DNA of 56,852 bases from Ferrovum sp. (GCA_019456405.1 WJXM01000032.1:1-56852), one strand, 5' to 3'; positions 39,570 to 47,587 are shown, counted from the first letter of the stretch. Notes: generated by a model from the sequence alone, not told the origin. A program made the numbers and translations.

Positions 39570-40484
39570 ATGAAAACCCCCTTTAAATCGACCTATTTTC
39601 TCCTGGTCTTGAGTCTGCTTTGGGCTGGCCCCGTTCGTGCGGGCCTTTTATCCGATGAGGAAGCCCGGCAGGGCGTGGCAGACCTCAAGAGCCAGCAATC
39701 CGTCTTGAGTCGCCAACAACAGACGATGGATGAGCGGATCACGCGCATGGAAACTGCCCTTCAAGGCTATCCAGATCTGGTCATGCGACTGGACAGTATG
39801 AGTCAGGATCTGGCTCAGTTGCGCGGGCGTATCGATAGTCTGGCCAATCAACTGGATACGGAAGACAAGCGGTTTCATGACTTGTACGTGGATCTGGACT
39901 CTCGTCTCAAGGCCGTGGAATCTGTCTTGCCCAAACCAGAAGGAGCAGATGGGTCGACTTCCGGTTCTGCAGGTGTGGGGAGTGGAAAAGAGGGCGCCCC
40001 TCCTCCTGTAGGAATGGCAGAAGGGGGGAAGAGTGTCGCGACTGTGGCAGATAACGGGGCTAAATCAGTGGGGCAAGGGAAAGGGGAAAACCCGGAAGGT
40101 GTTTCTGATGCCAAAGCGCCCTCCGCGGACTATGATGCCGCTCTATCCGTATTCAATGCGGGAAATTATGTCAAATCCCGGAAGTTGTTCGAAGCCTTTG
40201 TCAAGGCCAACCCTAACGATGACAAAGTGCCCAATGCGCTCTACTGGATCGGGATGAATCAGTTATTGCTCAAAGACTACAAAGGGGCTCGCGCGACGAA
40301 TCAACACCTGTACAAGTCTTACCCGGACTCGCCCAAAACCGCTGATGGATTGCTGAATCTTGCGGCGGCTTGGTTGGGGTTGGGGGAGCCCGCTACAGCA
40401 AAAGCCACTTGGAAGATGATCATCGCAGAGTATCCGGGCAGTTCGGCTGCGCAGAAAGCCAAGGCCCGTCTCCGCCAACATTGA
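39570..40484 (+). CDS. cpoB: Cell division coordinator CpoB (YbgF)
   Basis: A 304-aa periplasmic protein: signal peptide (ending VRA-GLL), a trimeric coiled coil (about residues 27-110), a Gly/Ser/Pro-rich linker (about 120-185), and a TPR domain (SADYDAALSVFNAGNYVKSR onward, three repeats). It coordinates peptidoglycan synthesis with Tol-driven constriction. The linker is longer than in E. coli. ATG 39570 preferred over a TTG at 39561. Confidence 0.93.
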   Translation: MKTPFKSTYFLLVLSLLWAGPVRAGLLSDEEARQGVADLKSQQSVLSRQQQTMDERITRMETALQGYPDLVMRLDSMSQDLAQLRGRIDSLANQLDTEDKRFHDLYVDLDSRLKAVESVLPKPEGADGSTSGSAGVGSGKEGAPPPVGMAEGGKSVATVADNGAKSVGQGKGENPEGVSDAKAPSADYDAALSVFNAGNYVKSRKLFEAFVKANPNDDKVPNALYWIGMNQLLLKDYKGARATNQHLYKSYPDSPKTADGLLNLAAAWLGLGEPATAKATWKMIIAEYPGSSAAQKAKARLRQH

Positions 40485-40534
40485 CATCGTTGGTTTTTTG
40501 GGTGATAATGGCGGGCTGTGCTTGTCAATTTATT

Positions 40535-40610
40535 GGGTCGTTAGCTCAGCTGGTAGAGCAGCGGACTTTTAATCCGTTGGTCGCAGGTTCGAATCCCGCA
40601 CGGCCTACCA
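40535..40610 (+). tRNA. tRNA-Lys (anticodon TTT)
   Basis: A 76-base cloverleaf with encoded CCA: the acceptor GGGTCGT pairs with ACGGCCT (one G-U at the end), the D-arm has TAGCTCAGCTGGTAGAGC, the anticodon stem CGGA/TCCG encloses CTTTTAA, and the T-arm has GGTTCGAATCC. An integrase gene begins to be found 66 bp downstream, pointing back towards the tRNA. Confidence 0.96.
40586..40610 (+). other. Probable attachment site (attL) in the tRNA-Lys 3' end
   Basis: Tyrosine integrases of islands commonly recombine at the T-loop/acceptor part of a tRNA gene. Here the integrase gene is adjacent and foreign-looking genes follow to the window end. The island side keeps an intact tRNA. The matching direct repeat at the right end is not in the window, so the exact core is unproven. 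Confidence 0.5.
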
Positions 40611-40676
40611 ATAAATCAATATGTTAAGAGATTTTGTTGATTCTGAAAAATATTTGGCGGGAAATTTTCGGCCATT

Positions 40677-41627
40677 TTACGCCACCTTCTTCCCGATCCT
40701 GAATACGGCTTCCGCAAGCCTCTGTGTCGCTAGATGGCTGTACCGTTTGGTACTGGTCGCGGACCGATGCCCCAGTACTGCTCCCACAGTGTACAGATCC
40801 ACCCCTTGATTGATCATGGCACTGGCCGCTGAATGTCTCAGATCATGGAACCTCAACCATTCCATTCCTGCCAATCTTCTCGCCTCCCTAAAATTCTTTT
40901 CGATCCGACCGTAGGATAAGCAAACCTTCGCACTAGCAATCTTGGGGTGAATCGGAATCATTCTTCGATCACCATTCTTGGTATCTGTGAGAACAAAATG
41001 GCCATTTTCCCGTTTTGCCTGAAGTATTTCCCCTAGTCTCATGCCGGAGTAGAAAGCAATTCGAAAGATTGCCCTAGCACGCAAACTGGAGCAGTGGGAG
41101 CACAATCTGAGCATCTCTCTGCGGTCGATGAAATACGACCTCTCGTTTCTGACAACTGGAACTGTCACCCGTTCCGCAGGGTCACGATCCCCCATGCTTC
41201 TGTGCTTCCACGCATACCGGCAAGCAGATGTGAGGTATCGAATCCGGTTCCGAATGGTGGCCGGAGATAACTTGTCTTTCTCGCCAATCTGGTAGGCTTT
41301 GCAGACATCAGCCAGCATGGAAAGGGGTCTTCCCTGATAGGCGTAGAACATCCGAGACAGTTCAGCCTCGATGTTGTCCCCGCTCTTGAGCAATGAAACT
41401 CTCTCGGTCAGGTAACAAGCGACAGCTTCCTCGATTGTGAATTCCGGTCTTTCAACTCCAGTGGCGTGGGCGTAGAGTTTTGCCGTTTCTTGCCGGTCGA
41501 AGGCGTCAGCTTGGGCTCTATTCCATGCTTTCGGAAGATTTTGACGAGCCCGGATTCTTTGCCTATTGATACGGCGGTCGAACTCAAAGACGAAACAACC
41601 CTTTGCTTTGTCTCTGTATATTGGCAT
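40677..41627 (-). CDS. Tyrosine site-specific integrase
   Basis: A 316-aa tyrosine recombinase. Catalytic residues: R197 (SGMRLGEI), H261-xx-R264 (HDLRHSAAS), H287 (GHRS) and the nucleophile Y296 (KRYSHL). An N-terminal arm-binding region (MPIYRDKAKGCFVFEFDRRI) and a SAM-like core-binding domain precede it. It would integrate and excise the element at tRNA-Lys. Its start lies deep inside the upstream HTH gene (overlap 41408-41627), so translation is probably coupled. Confidence 0.93.
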   Translation of the reverse strand: MPIYRDKAKGCFVFEFDRRINRQRIRARQNLPKAWNRAQADAFDRQETAKLYAHATGVERPEFTIEEAVACYLTERVSLLKSGDNIEAELSRMFYAYQGRPLSMLADVCKAYQIGEKDKLSPATIRNRIRYLTSACRYAWKHRSMGDRDPAERVTVPVVRNERSYFIDRREMLRLCSHCSSLRARAIFRIAFYSGMRLGEILQAKRENGHFVLTDTKNGDRRMIPIHPKIASAKVCLSYGRIEKNFREARRLAGMEWLRFHDLRHSAASAMINQGVDLYTVGAVLGHRSATSTKRYSHLATQRLAEAVFRIGKKVA

Positions 41628-41794
41628 GATCTTAGGTACTCCTGAATATCTCCTTGGTTAAATAGGATACGCCTTCCGATTCTGAAGCACATAATCGGGC
41701 CTTCTGGGGCAGCGAGGGTGTACATCATGCGTCCGCTGATTCCGAGAAACTTGGCGGCTTCAGAAACGCTCAGAAGGGTAAATTGGGGACTCAT
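41408..41794 (-). CDS. Excisionase-like HTH protein
   Basis: A 128-aa protein with an N-terminal MerR/AlpA-like winged helix: LLSVSEAAKFLGISGRMMYTL...FRIGRRILFNQGDIQEYL. Such proteins act as excisionases or transcription factors of islands. The second half (about residues 70-128) is low in hydrophobics and lies over the integrase 5' end in another frame. The ATG at 41794 overlaps the upstream gene's stop by 4 bp; an in-frame start 21 bp earlier is less likely. Confidence 0.75.
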   Translation of the reverse strand: MSPQFTLLSVSEAAKFLGISGRMMYTLAAPEGPIMCFRIGRRILFNQGDIQEYLRSCQYTETKQRVVSSLSSTAVSIGKESGLVKIFRKHGIEPKLTPSTGKKRQNSTPTPLELKDRNSQSRKLSLVT

Positions 41795-42066
41795 GCAAGA
41801 TGCTTCCGGTAGCAATCCTCAATAAACGCAGAATAATCTTGCCACCGTACCATTTCTGACTGCAGGGCAGGATTGACCTTTTCCAGAACCGATAAAATTT
41901 TATCGTGAATGGCAGGGGGTAAATATGAATCAGTGCTGTCCGGTTTTTTGGGTGGAAAATCCATGGCCTCTATCAGCACCGTCAACAGAACCGAGTAAAG
42001 TTCATTAACTTGGGATTCCGGTGTAGAGTTGAACGTGACGAGTGGGGTGGTGACTGGGATGCTCAT
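41791..42066 (-). CDS. Small protein of unknown function, first gene of the int operon
   Basis: A 91-aa protein starting MSIPVTTPLVTFNSTPESQ with a helical middle (VNELYSVLLTVLIEAMDF). GGAGAG lies 6 bp upstream of ATG 42066. No recognisable domain. Its 3' end overlaps the HTH gene by 4 bp, so unknown-xis-int form one transcript from the repressor-controlled promoter at 42096-42124. Confidence 0.65.
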   Translation of the reverse strand: MSIPVTTPLVTFNSTPESQVNELYSVLLTVLIEAMDFPPKKPDSTDSYLPPAIHDKILSVLEKVNPALQSEMVRWQDYSAFIEDCYRKHLA

Positions 42067-42095
42067 CGGTCTCTCCAATTGGAAGTGATGAGTAA

Positions 42096-42124
42096 AGTTT
42101 AGCCGTGGGCTATCTCTATGTCAA
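42096..42124 (-). promoter_or_regulatory. Promoter of the integrase operon with built-in operator
   Basis: On the minus strand TTGACA (42124-42119) and TAAACT (42101-42096) are spaced exactly 17 bp. A palindrome TTAGCC-GTG-GGCTA (42099-42112) covers the -10 box and spacer. The same palindrome occupies the same place in the replication-side promoter, so the CI-type repressor should shut off both. Confidence 0.72.
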
Positions 42125-42394
42125 TAGCCTACAACTAACTATCGAAAGTCTGCTGTTGAAAACTGAAAGACAATCTTTGGACTGATGTGGACTTTATTGT
42201 TGAAACTCAAGCAAAGTGTCTTTCCTCCAGAAGTCGTGCTAGCTTTGGGAGGTGGGGCCATGCTCGATGACCTTGAAAGCCGCCTGATCTGCGTGCGTGG
42301 TCTGCGTCTTGGTTGGCATCGACCGAAAACCGGCCCGGTGCACCAGCGAGCATTAGAAGTGCGGCCCTCATGGATCACGCCAAATGGATAGCCG

Positions 42395-43141
42395 TTATTT
42401 TTTCCGGTAACGCCGATGCTCAACCATCGTCCCAATGATTCTCACGGGGGATGAGTCTGACCGTAATGTTGCAAAATCGTCATTGAGAGGCACCAACTCG
42501 TATATCTCTACTCCACTTTCTCCCTTACCCCGTGGCCTGTACTTTTTGAAAGTTGCTTCCGTCTCCCCGTTTTTGGCCACCACAAAATCCCCTGGATTTG
42601 GTTGGACTGACGGGTCGATGATTATTCGATCCCCCTCACGGAAGTCTGGAAGCATTGAGTCTCCCTTAATCTCTAAAGCAAACGATGTGTCAGACAAATC
42701 AAGATCAGTCAGCAACCAGTCCGAAGCACTGCCTAGACTGTAAGTGTCAACTACCTCAGTCCAGTTTCCAACTTGCACATAACTGACCAATGGGACTTTT
42801 CTGGTTCCTATGGGCACTTTGATCACATTGGGCATGTATGTATCCGACCGCCCCGCAGGCTCTGCTACTAGCAGGGAATCAGGGGATGTCGGTGGTTCAA
42901 AATCTGATTCAACGGGCCGATCCATCCATCCAACTGGCTTTCCTGTCATTTTTTCAATGTGCCTCGCTGTATGCCTGTCCATCGCCCGCCGTTTGTCAGA
43001 TCCGGAATATTTGGACGCATTCTTCCATTGGCTTATTTGGGCAGGCGCCCTGTCAATTTTTCGTGACAGAGCAACCTGTGACCCAACTTCCTGGATGAGA
43101 AGGTTAAGCCGATCTCTGTTGATTTCATCAATGCTTTTCAT
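42395..43141 (-). CDS. LexA/CI-type phage repressor (S24 peptidase)
   Basis: A 248-aa repressor: N-terminal HTH (about residues 10-60, QVALSRKIDRAPAQISQWKN) and C-terminal S24 peptidase with S162 (GDSMLPDF) and K199 (EATFKKY) as catalytic dyad. An Ala-Gly pair at 96-97 (AEPAGRSD) is a likely self-cleavage site, so induction by RecA after DNA damage is expected. Divergent from the Cro-like gene. A palindromic operator lies 11 bp before its ATG, suggesting autorepression. The 270 bases between this gene and the int promoter hold no convincing gene. Confidence 0.9.
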   Translation of the reverse strand: MKSIDEINRDRLNLLIQEVGSQVALSRKIDRAPAQISQWKNASKYSGSDKRRAMDRHTARHIEKMTGKPVGWMDRPVESDFEPPTSPDSLLVAEPAGRSDTYMPNVIKVPIGTRKVPLVSYVQVGNWTEVVDTYSLGSASDWLLTDLDLSDTSFALEIKGDSMLPDFREGDRIIIDPSVQPNPGDFVVAKNGETEATFKKYRPRGKGESGVEIYELVPLNDDFATLRSDSSPVRIIGTMVEHRRYRKK

Positions 43142-43151
43142 CCCTCCATTA

Positions 43152-43165
43152 TTAGCCTTGGCTAA
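43152..43165. promoter_or_regulatory. Repressor operator next to the cI start
   Basis: TTAGCC-TT-GGCTAA, a perfect 6+6 palindrome with a 2-base centre, between the repressor's start codon and its likely promoter. It is the sister of the sites at 43201 and 42099. It would let the repressor limit its own synthesis. Confidence 0.7.
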
Positions 43166-43189
43166 TCTTTATGCATTCGCTAAACGCTA

Positions 43190-43218
43190 TTGACAATGAT
43201 TTAGCCTGGGGCTAAAGT
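43190..43218 (+). promoter_or_regulatory. Replication-side (PR-like) promoter with operator
   Basis: TTGACA (43190-43195), a 17-bp spacer and TAAAGT (43213-43218). The palindrome TTAGCC-TGG-GGCTAA (43201-43215) sits in the spacer and -10, so bound repressor would exclude RNA polymerase. It drives the Cro-like gene and the replication genes. Confidence 0.75.
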
Positions 43219-43246
43219 TGCGATGTTCACAAAAAGACGGTGCCAC

Positions 43247-43492
43247 ATGAATTTATCTGACTATCTCAAAAACTGCGGCCACGGAGCTGTAACCCTCTTG
43301 GCCGTGCAAATTGACTCACATGCGCCCGACATTTCCAATTGGTCGAAAGGAAAACGCCCTGTCCCCATTAGTCGCTGCATTGCAATAGAGCGTGCCACCG
43401 AAGGTGCGGTAACGCGCCGTGATCTTCGCCCGGACGATTGGCACATGATTTGGCCGGAACTTGCCAACCAAAATAATAGGGAGAGGCCATGA
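43247..43492 (+). CDS. Cro/YdaS-like small DNA-binding protein
   Basis: An 81-aa protein opposite the repressor gene: MNLSDYLKNCGHGAVTLLAVQI, DISNWSKGKRPVPISRCIAIERATEG and RPDDWHMIWPEL, the pattern of YdaS/Cro proteins that bind the same operators. The in-frame ATG at 43223 lies only 5 bp after the -10 box, so 43247 is the likelier start. Its stop overlaps the next gene's ATG. Confidence 0.75.
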   Translation: MNLSDYLKNCGHGAVTLLAVQIDSHAPDISNWSKGKRPVPISRCIAIERATEGAVTRRDLRPDDWHMIWPELANQNNRERP

Positions 43493-43767
43493 GTGTTGAG
43501 GCTATAACCTGGGCATTGAACCTGAGACTTGACAGGTCATCAACAAAATTTGTTTTGGTTGTCATGACCAACTGTGCAAACAGTGACATGACCTGTTACC
43601 CATCCGTGGCATATCTGGCCGATGTCACATCTCAGAACCAGAAAACAGTTGGGAAAAATCTCTGCCACTTGAAAGAAATAGGTTTGATCCAGAGCACCGG
43701 TAAACAAGACGAGGGTACGGACCAGGTTATCTACAAACCGAACATTCCAGAAAAAGGGGGTGTATGA
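43489..43767 (+). CDS. Winged-helix protein, replication-module
   Basis: A 92-aa single winged-helix domain: ITWALNLRLDRSSTKFVLVVMTN, CYPSVAYLADVTSQNQKTVGKNLCHL, GLIQ. It closely resembles the N-terminal domain of the next gene and of phage O-type initiators, as if a duplicated DNA-binding module. ATGA overlaps on both sides place it in the cro-replication operon. Confidence 0.7.
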   Translation: MSVEAITWALNLRLDRSSTKFVLVVMTNCANSDMTCYPSVAYLADVTSQNQKTVGKNLCHLKEIGLIQSTGKQDEGTDQVIYKPNIPEKGGV

Positions 43768-44711
43768 GCATTGCAATCATGACTGAGGTATGGAAAACAA
43801 CTCTGCCCTTGGCAAAAAAGATGGTGCTTCTGGCATTGGCGGATAACGCAAATGACCAAGGAGAGTGTTACCCGTCGATCAGCATGATTGCTTTAAAGTG
43901 CTCCCTGAAAGAACGGGCTGTGTACGGCTGTTTGAAACAACTGGAGGCCGATGGATTGTTAATACGGCTATCGAGATCGGGAAGAAGTAGTGTCTATCGA
44001 ATTACCGCTCCTCCCAACTGGCCTACCCCTATATTTAATGCACCCCTGCACAATATGCACCCCTTTCCTGTGGATAAGTCACCCTCTACCCCCGCATCTA
44101 ATGCACCCCTGCATAATATGCATCCCCCAACCCCTGCACAATATGCACCCCCACCCCTGCATAATATGCACCCGCCCCTGCACAATATGCAGGGGACCCC
44201 TGCACAATATGCACCCATAACCATCACTGAACCATCACTTAACCAAAAGCGTAGCAACGCACCGCCTGTGAATAACTTTTCTCCAGTCGTAGATGCTGCC
44301 GATGAAAACCCCGCCGCGCTTTTGTCTGTTGCCACAGAAAATCTTGTCTCGAACCTGGTGGCACTGGGCGTGAAAGTTTCCATTGCCGACCCGCTTTCCT
44401 GGAACTGGGCGGAACGAGGCGTAAATGACCAAATCGCCCGGCGAGCCGTGGCAGTGGCGAGGCAACGCAAACCTGCCGGACCCATTCCCCCGAAGTACCT
44501 GGCACCGATCATTGAGGATTTCCTGGCAGATCCAGACCCACCTGAGCGCCAACGGGGGCCAGCAGGCTGGTGGAACAACGAAGCCGGGACACTGGCCATG
44601 GGCCAGACTCTTGGGGTTATTCCGCTACGGGGGGAATCGATGCCGGAGTTTCGGTCACGGATCCAGATCGAAATCGAAAAGCAGAAAAATCAGGCACAAC
44701 GGAGGGCATGA
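43764..44711 (+). CDS. Putative iteron-type replication initiator
   Basis: A 315-aa protein with an N-terminal winged helix (about residues 5-85; LPLAKKMVLLALADNANDQG, CYPSISMIALKC). A low-complexity linker (about 90-155) is encoded by the iterons at 44043-44213. The C-terminal domain (about 170-315) is helical and basic. This layout, with origin repeats inside the gene, is like lambda O. It probably binds the iterons and recruits host helicase. No helicase gene is adjacent. Confidence 0.75.
   Translation: MSIAIMTEVWKTTLPLAKKMVLLALADNANDQGECYPSISMIALKCSLKERAVYGCLKQLEADGLLIRLSRSGRSSVYRITAPPNWPTPIFNAPLHNMHPFPVDKSPSTPASNAPLHNMHPPTPAQYAPPPLHNMHPPLHNMQGTPAQYAPITITEPSLNQKRSNAPPVNNFSPVVDAADENPAALLSVATENLVSNLVALGVKVSIADPLSWNWAERGVNDQIARRAVAVARQRKPAGPIPPKYLAPIIEDFLADPDPPERQRGPAGWWNNEAGTLAMGQTLGVIPLRGESMPEFRSRIQIEIEKQKNQAQRRA
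44043..44213 (+). repeat. Six iterons inside the initiator gene (putative origin)
   Basis: Six copies of CCCCTGCAYAATATGCA start at 44043, 44106, 44131, 44154, 44175 and 44197. Each has a palindromic core TGCAYAATATGCA. The last four are 21-23 bp apart and the first two 63 bp, i.e. multiples of two helical turns, so all sites face the same side of the DNA. The conservation is at DNA level: three frames of peptide result (HNMH, AQYA). This is the signature of an origin of replication bound by the product of the same gene. Confidence 0.82.
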
Positions 44712-45667
44712 TGGAACTGATTAGCCTTGAAAACGGGCACATAGCCGCAGACAGTGAACGCGAATCTCGAAAAATCCCCATTGACCGGATCTGGCCAGAC
44801 AAATCACAACCTCGTTGCAATTTTGACGAGGAAGCCCTGGAAGACCTGGCGAAATCGATGGACATGGTTGGTCAGTTACAGCCCATTGGGATACGCCGTT
44901 CAGGTTCGGACTGGATGATTGTCTATGGCGAACGCCGGTTGCGTGCGGCCCGCTGGTTGGGATGGGCAACGATCAATGCGATTGTTTACGATCTCCCGGC
45001 TCAGAACATGGCCGTGGTTCTCCAGGCGTGTGAAAACCTGCACCGGGTTGATCTTGGGCTGAACGAGTACGCGGAAGTCGTCCTGCGTCTGAAAGAGGCC
45101 GGGATGGAGTTGAGAGGCATCAGCCGGGCACTCTCAAAGAACGAACGATGGGTAGGCAACCTGCTGTCCATTGCACGGGATCCTTTGGCACGGGCGCTGA
45201 TCGAGGGGGGACGACTGAATAGCGCGGATGCTTGGGAACGCTTCAAGGGGTTGCAGCCAGAAGCGCGGAAAATCGTTCTGGACTCGACAGAACCGATCAC
45301 CTGGCCTCGATGTGAATCTGCCAAACAACAGGTACAAAAATTGGCAAGAAAACGCCAGTCAAGCATACCCTTGCCACCCGTGGACAAACAGGATTATCAG
45401 ACTCCGGTCGGACCCGTGGAGACAGCTGAGAAAGTTTTTCCGGAGGCGCAAATAGTCACGGCTTCAGGCGTGACGAACCCCCGTGCGAGGATCAAGTGTG
45501 CTTCCGATAATAGCGAAGAATTGGGTTTTATCATCCGGTTGCCGGTTCGGATTTGCGAAAAACTTATTCCGGGGTCTGGGGAGAAGGTGACGCAAGGATC
45601 ACGGCTGAGTGATTTGCAGAAAAAATTTGTTCGGGTGATTGAGGAGTTGGTCGATGTGCACTGCTGA
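44711..45667 (+). CDS. ParB/Srx-domain protein
   Basis: A 318-aa ParB-like protein: IPIDRIWPDKSQPRCNFDEEAL at the N-terminus, GERRLRAARWLGW (the conserved ParB nucleotide-binding box), and an HTH region ELRGISRALSKNERWVGNLL. Start at 44711 has GGAGG at good spacing; an ATG three bases earlier overlaps the previous stop. No ParA gene is present, so it may act in replication control or gene regulation rather than in classical partition. Confidence 0.85.
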   Translation: MELISLENGHIAADSERESRKIPIDRIWPDKSQPRCNFDEEALEDLAKSMDMVGQLQPIGIRRSGSDWMIVYGERRLRAARWLGWATINAIVYDLPAQNMAVVLQACENLHRVDLGLNEYAEVVLRLKEAGMELRGISRALSKNERWVGNLLSIARDPLARALIEGGRLNSADAWERFKGLQPEARKIVLDSTEPITWPRCESAKQQVQKLARKRQSSIPLPPVDKQDYQTPVGPVETAEKVFPEAQIVTASGVTNPRARIKCASDNSEELGFIIRLPVRICEKLIPGSGEKVTQGSRLSDLQKKFVRVIEELVDVHC

Positions 45668-46175
45668 TGAACTGTTTCAGGATTTGCGGGGGGAGGCTCA
45701 TAAGTTTTCCAGGTGTTGCATCTTGCCGGTTGAGGATATCTGGCAGGAGCTCTACCTCATGTGCATTGAGGTATCCAGCGGGGAAAGTTCATACAACCCG
45801 ATCCTGGGAACTGTTCGGGAATACATCATGGGGAGGCTATGGGGTCTCGTGCGTCGCTGGCGCGAATCAGAATCGCTCCCGGATGAAGTGGATGGTGATG
45901 CCATGGCCCCGAATTACCTTCAGGTTCAATCAGTGGAACAGCAACTGATTGATCGTCAGGATCGGGAAGACAGGGAATATGCTCTCAATGGTTATGGCAA
46001 GGGCAAGCCCGACAAGCCTCAGACATCCCTCCATATCGTCTGCAATGTCCTGTCTCGACGGGATGCTGCGAAGTTCTTGGGCATCACAAGAGAAGCCGTC
46101 CGGCAGCGAGTCCACAGGGAAGAAAGGTTACTGAGCGGGAGACGAAACCGTGATAGCGGATGCGTGGGATGCTGA
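45654..46175 (+). CDS. Sigma-factor-like regulator
   Basis: A 173-aa protein with sigma-like organisation: an N-terminal helical region (VEDIWQELYLMCIEVSS and YIMGRLWGLVRRWRES, like region 2) and a C-terminal HTH (RRDAAKFLGITREAVRQRVHREERLL, like region 4). GAGGAG precedes the ATG, which lies inside the 3' end of the ParB gene. It could direct RNA polymerase to late element genes, or be a DNA-binding regulator only. Confidence 0.6.
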   Translation: MCTADELFQDLRGEAHKFSRCCILPVEDIWQELYLMCIEVSSGESSYNPILGTVREYIMGRLWGLVRRWRESESLPDEVDGDAMAPNYLQVQSVEQQLIDRQDREDREYALNGYGKGKPDKPQTSLHIVCNVLSRRDAAKFLGITREAVRQRVHREERLLSGRRNRDSGCVGC

Positions 46176-46317
46176 ATATGCCAAAAACGGGAAAAAAATC
46201 GGACCACTGTGCACAGAGTGACCAGCAGCCAGATACTGGCATAGTATCTTAAAAAACCCTGGAAAAAGGGACAACGATAGGTCATAATGTCCCTTGAAAC
46301 TCCCAGTGAGGACGGAA

Positions 46318-47583
46318 ATGCACCACACCCAACCATTTGAACTCCTGAAGCAGGCCCGTAACAGGTTTACCCAACGGGAAATCGCCGAGCGTGTTGGTAA
46401 GGATGCCAAGACCGTGCGACGCTGGGAAAAGGGGGAAACACCTTGCCCGGCCATGCTGGAACCAGCTTTGCGTGCCCTGCTACAAACTCCAGCTACCACT
46501 TCTTTGAAATCGGGCGACTATCGTTTTAGTTTAATTGATCTTTTCGCTGGCATTGGCGGAATTCGCATGGGTTTCGAGGCACACGGCGGCGAGTGCATTT
46601 TTACCAGCGAATGGAACGACTTCTCGAAAAAGACCTACATCGAGAACCATGGAGATCATCATTCCTTTGTTGGCGACATCGTGCCGTTCTCTGCCGACGA
46701 AGTCCCGGACCATGATGTGCTGCTAGGTGGGTTTCCTTGCCAGCCATTCAGTATTGCAGGCGTAAGCAAGAAAAACTCGCTTGGCCGACCTCACGGCTTC
46801 GAGTGCGCCACCCAGGGCACGCTGTTCTTTGAGGTAGCCAACATCATCGCCACCAAGCGCCCGAAGGCATTCCTGCTGGAAAATGTGAAGAATCTGATAT
46901 CACACGACAAGGGCAATACATTCAAAGTAATCTTGAACACCTTGCGTGACGACCTGAAATACGATGTTCACTACAGGATAATTGACGGGCAGCACTTCAC
47001 TCCGCAGCACCGCGAGCGGATCATCATCGTTGGTTTCCGCGAGAAAACTGACTTTTCGTGGGACGATCTGCAGCTGCCTGATGAAGGCCCGCGCCTCGCG
47101 TCGATACTGCACAAGATGGATGGCAGTGAACCATTCCTGTCTTGGGATAGCGACCGCTTTTTCGATCATAGCAGGCGGGCTGTGCAATCCAAATACACAC
47201 TGACGCCGAATCTGTGGGCATACCTGCAAGCCTACGCAGAAAAGCACCGCGCAGCCGGTAACGGCTTTGGCTTCGGGATGGTGTATCCCGATAGCGTGAC
47301 GCGCACCTTGTCGGCCCGGTATCACAAGGACGGTTCGGAAATTCTCGTGTGGCAGGGTAAAAACAAGCGCCCACGCCGCCTGACCCCGCGTGAATGCGCC
47401 CGGCTGATGGGCTTCCCCGATACATTCCGGATTCCTGTGAGCGATACCCAGGCTTACCGGCAGTTCGGCAATAGCGTTGTCATGCCAGTCATGCGGGAAG
47501 TTGCCCGCATCATGACCCCCCATGTTCAGGCGCTGATCGAACAGGAGCGTACTGGCATCGCCCAGCAACTCCTTTTTACCTGA
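46318..47583 (+). CDS. DNA cytosine-5 methyltransferase, EcoRII/Dcm type
   Basis: A 421-aa C5-methyltransferase. N-terminal HTH (FTQREIAERVGKDAKTVRRW) as in M.EcoRII, then FSLIDLFAGIGGIRMGFE (SAM binding), GGFPCQPFSIAG with catalytic C141, LLENVKNL, and the QRERII-type motif (QHRERIIIVGFR) before the target-recognition region; NSVVMPV at the end. The close match to the M.EcoRII middle region predicts CCWGG methylation. ATG 46318 follows GAGGACGGAA. It protects DNA from the nuclease encoded two genes downstream. Confidence 0.93.
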   Translation: MHHTQPFELLKQARNRFTQREIAERVGKDAKTVRRWEKGETPCPAMLEPALRALLQTPATTSLKSGDYRFSLIDLFAGIGGIRMGFEAHGGECIFTSEWNDFSKKTYIENHGDHHSFVGDIVPFSADEVPDHDVLLGGFPCQPFSIAGVSKKNSLGRPHGFECATQGTLFFEVANIIATKRPKAFLLENVKNLISHDKGNTFKVILNTLRDDLKYDVHYRIIDGQHFTPQHRERIIIVGFREKTDFSWDDLQLPDEGPRLASILHKMDGSEPFLSWDSDRFFDHSRRAVQSKYTLTPNLWAYLQAYAEKHRAAGNGFGFGMVYPDSVTRTLSARYHKDGSEILVWQGKNKRPRRLTPRECARLMGFPDTFRIPVSDTQAYRQFGNSVVMPVMREVARIMTPHVQALIEQERTGIAQQLLFT

Positions 47584-47587
47584 TTTC

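Noticed and set aside
42185-42391. 68-aa plus-strand ORF between the int promoter and repressor gene
   Set aside because: No ribosome site, no recognisable family and an equally open minus-strand frame; probably noncoding or decayed.
44043-44213. CRISPR array
   Set aside because: Repeats are 17 bp with 4-8 bp gaps, no spacers of normal length and no cas genes; iterons explain them.
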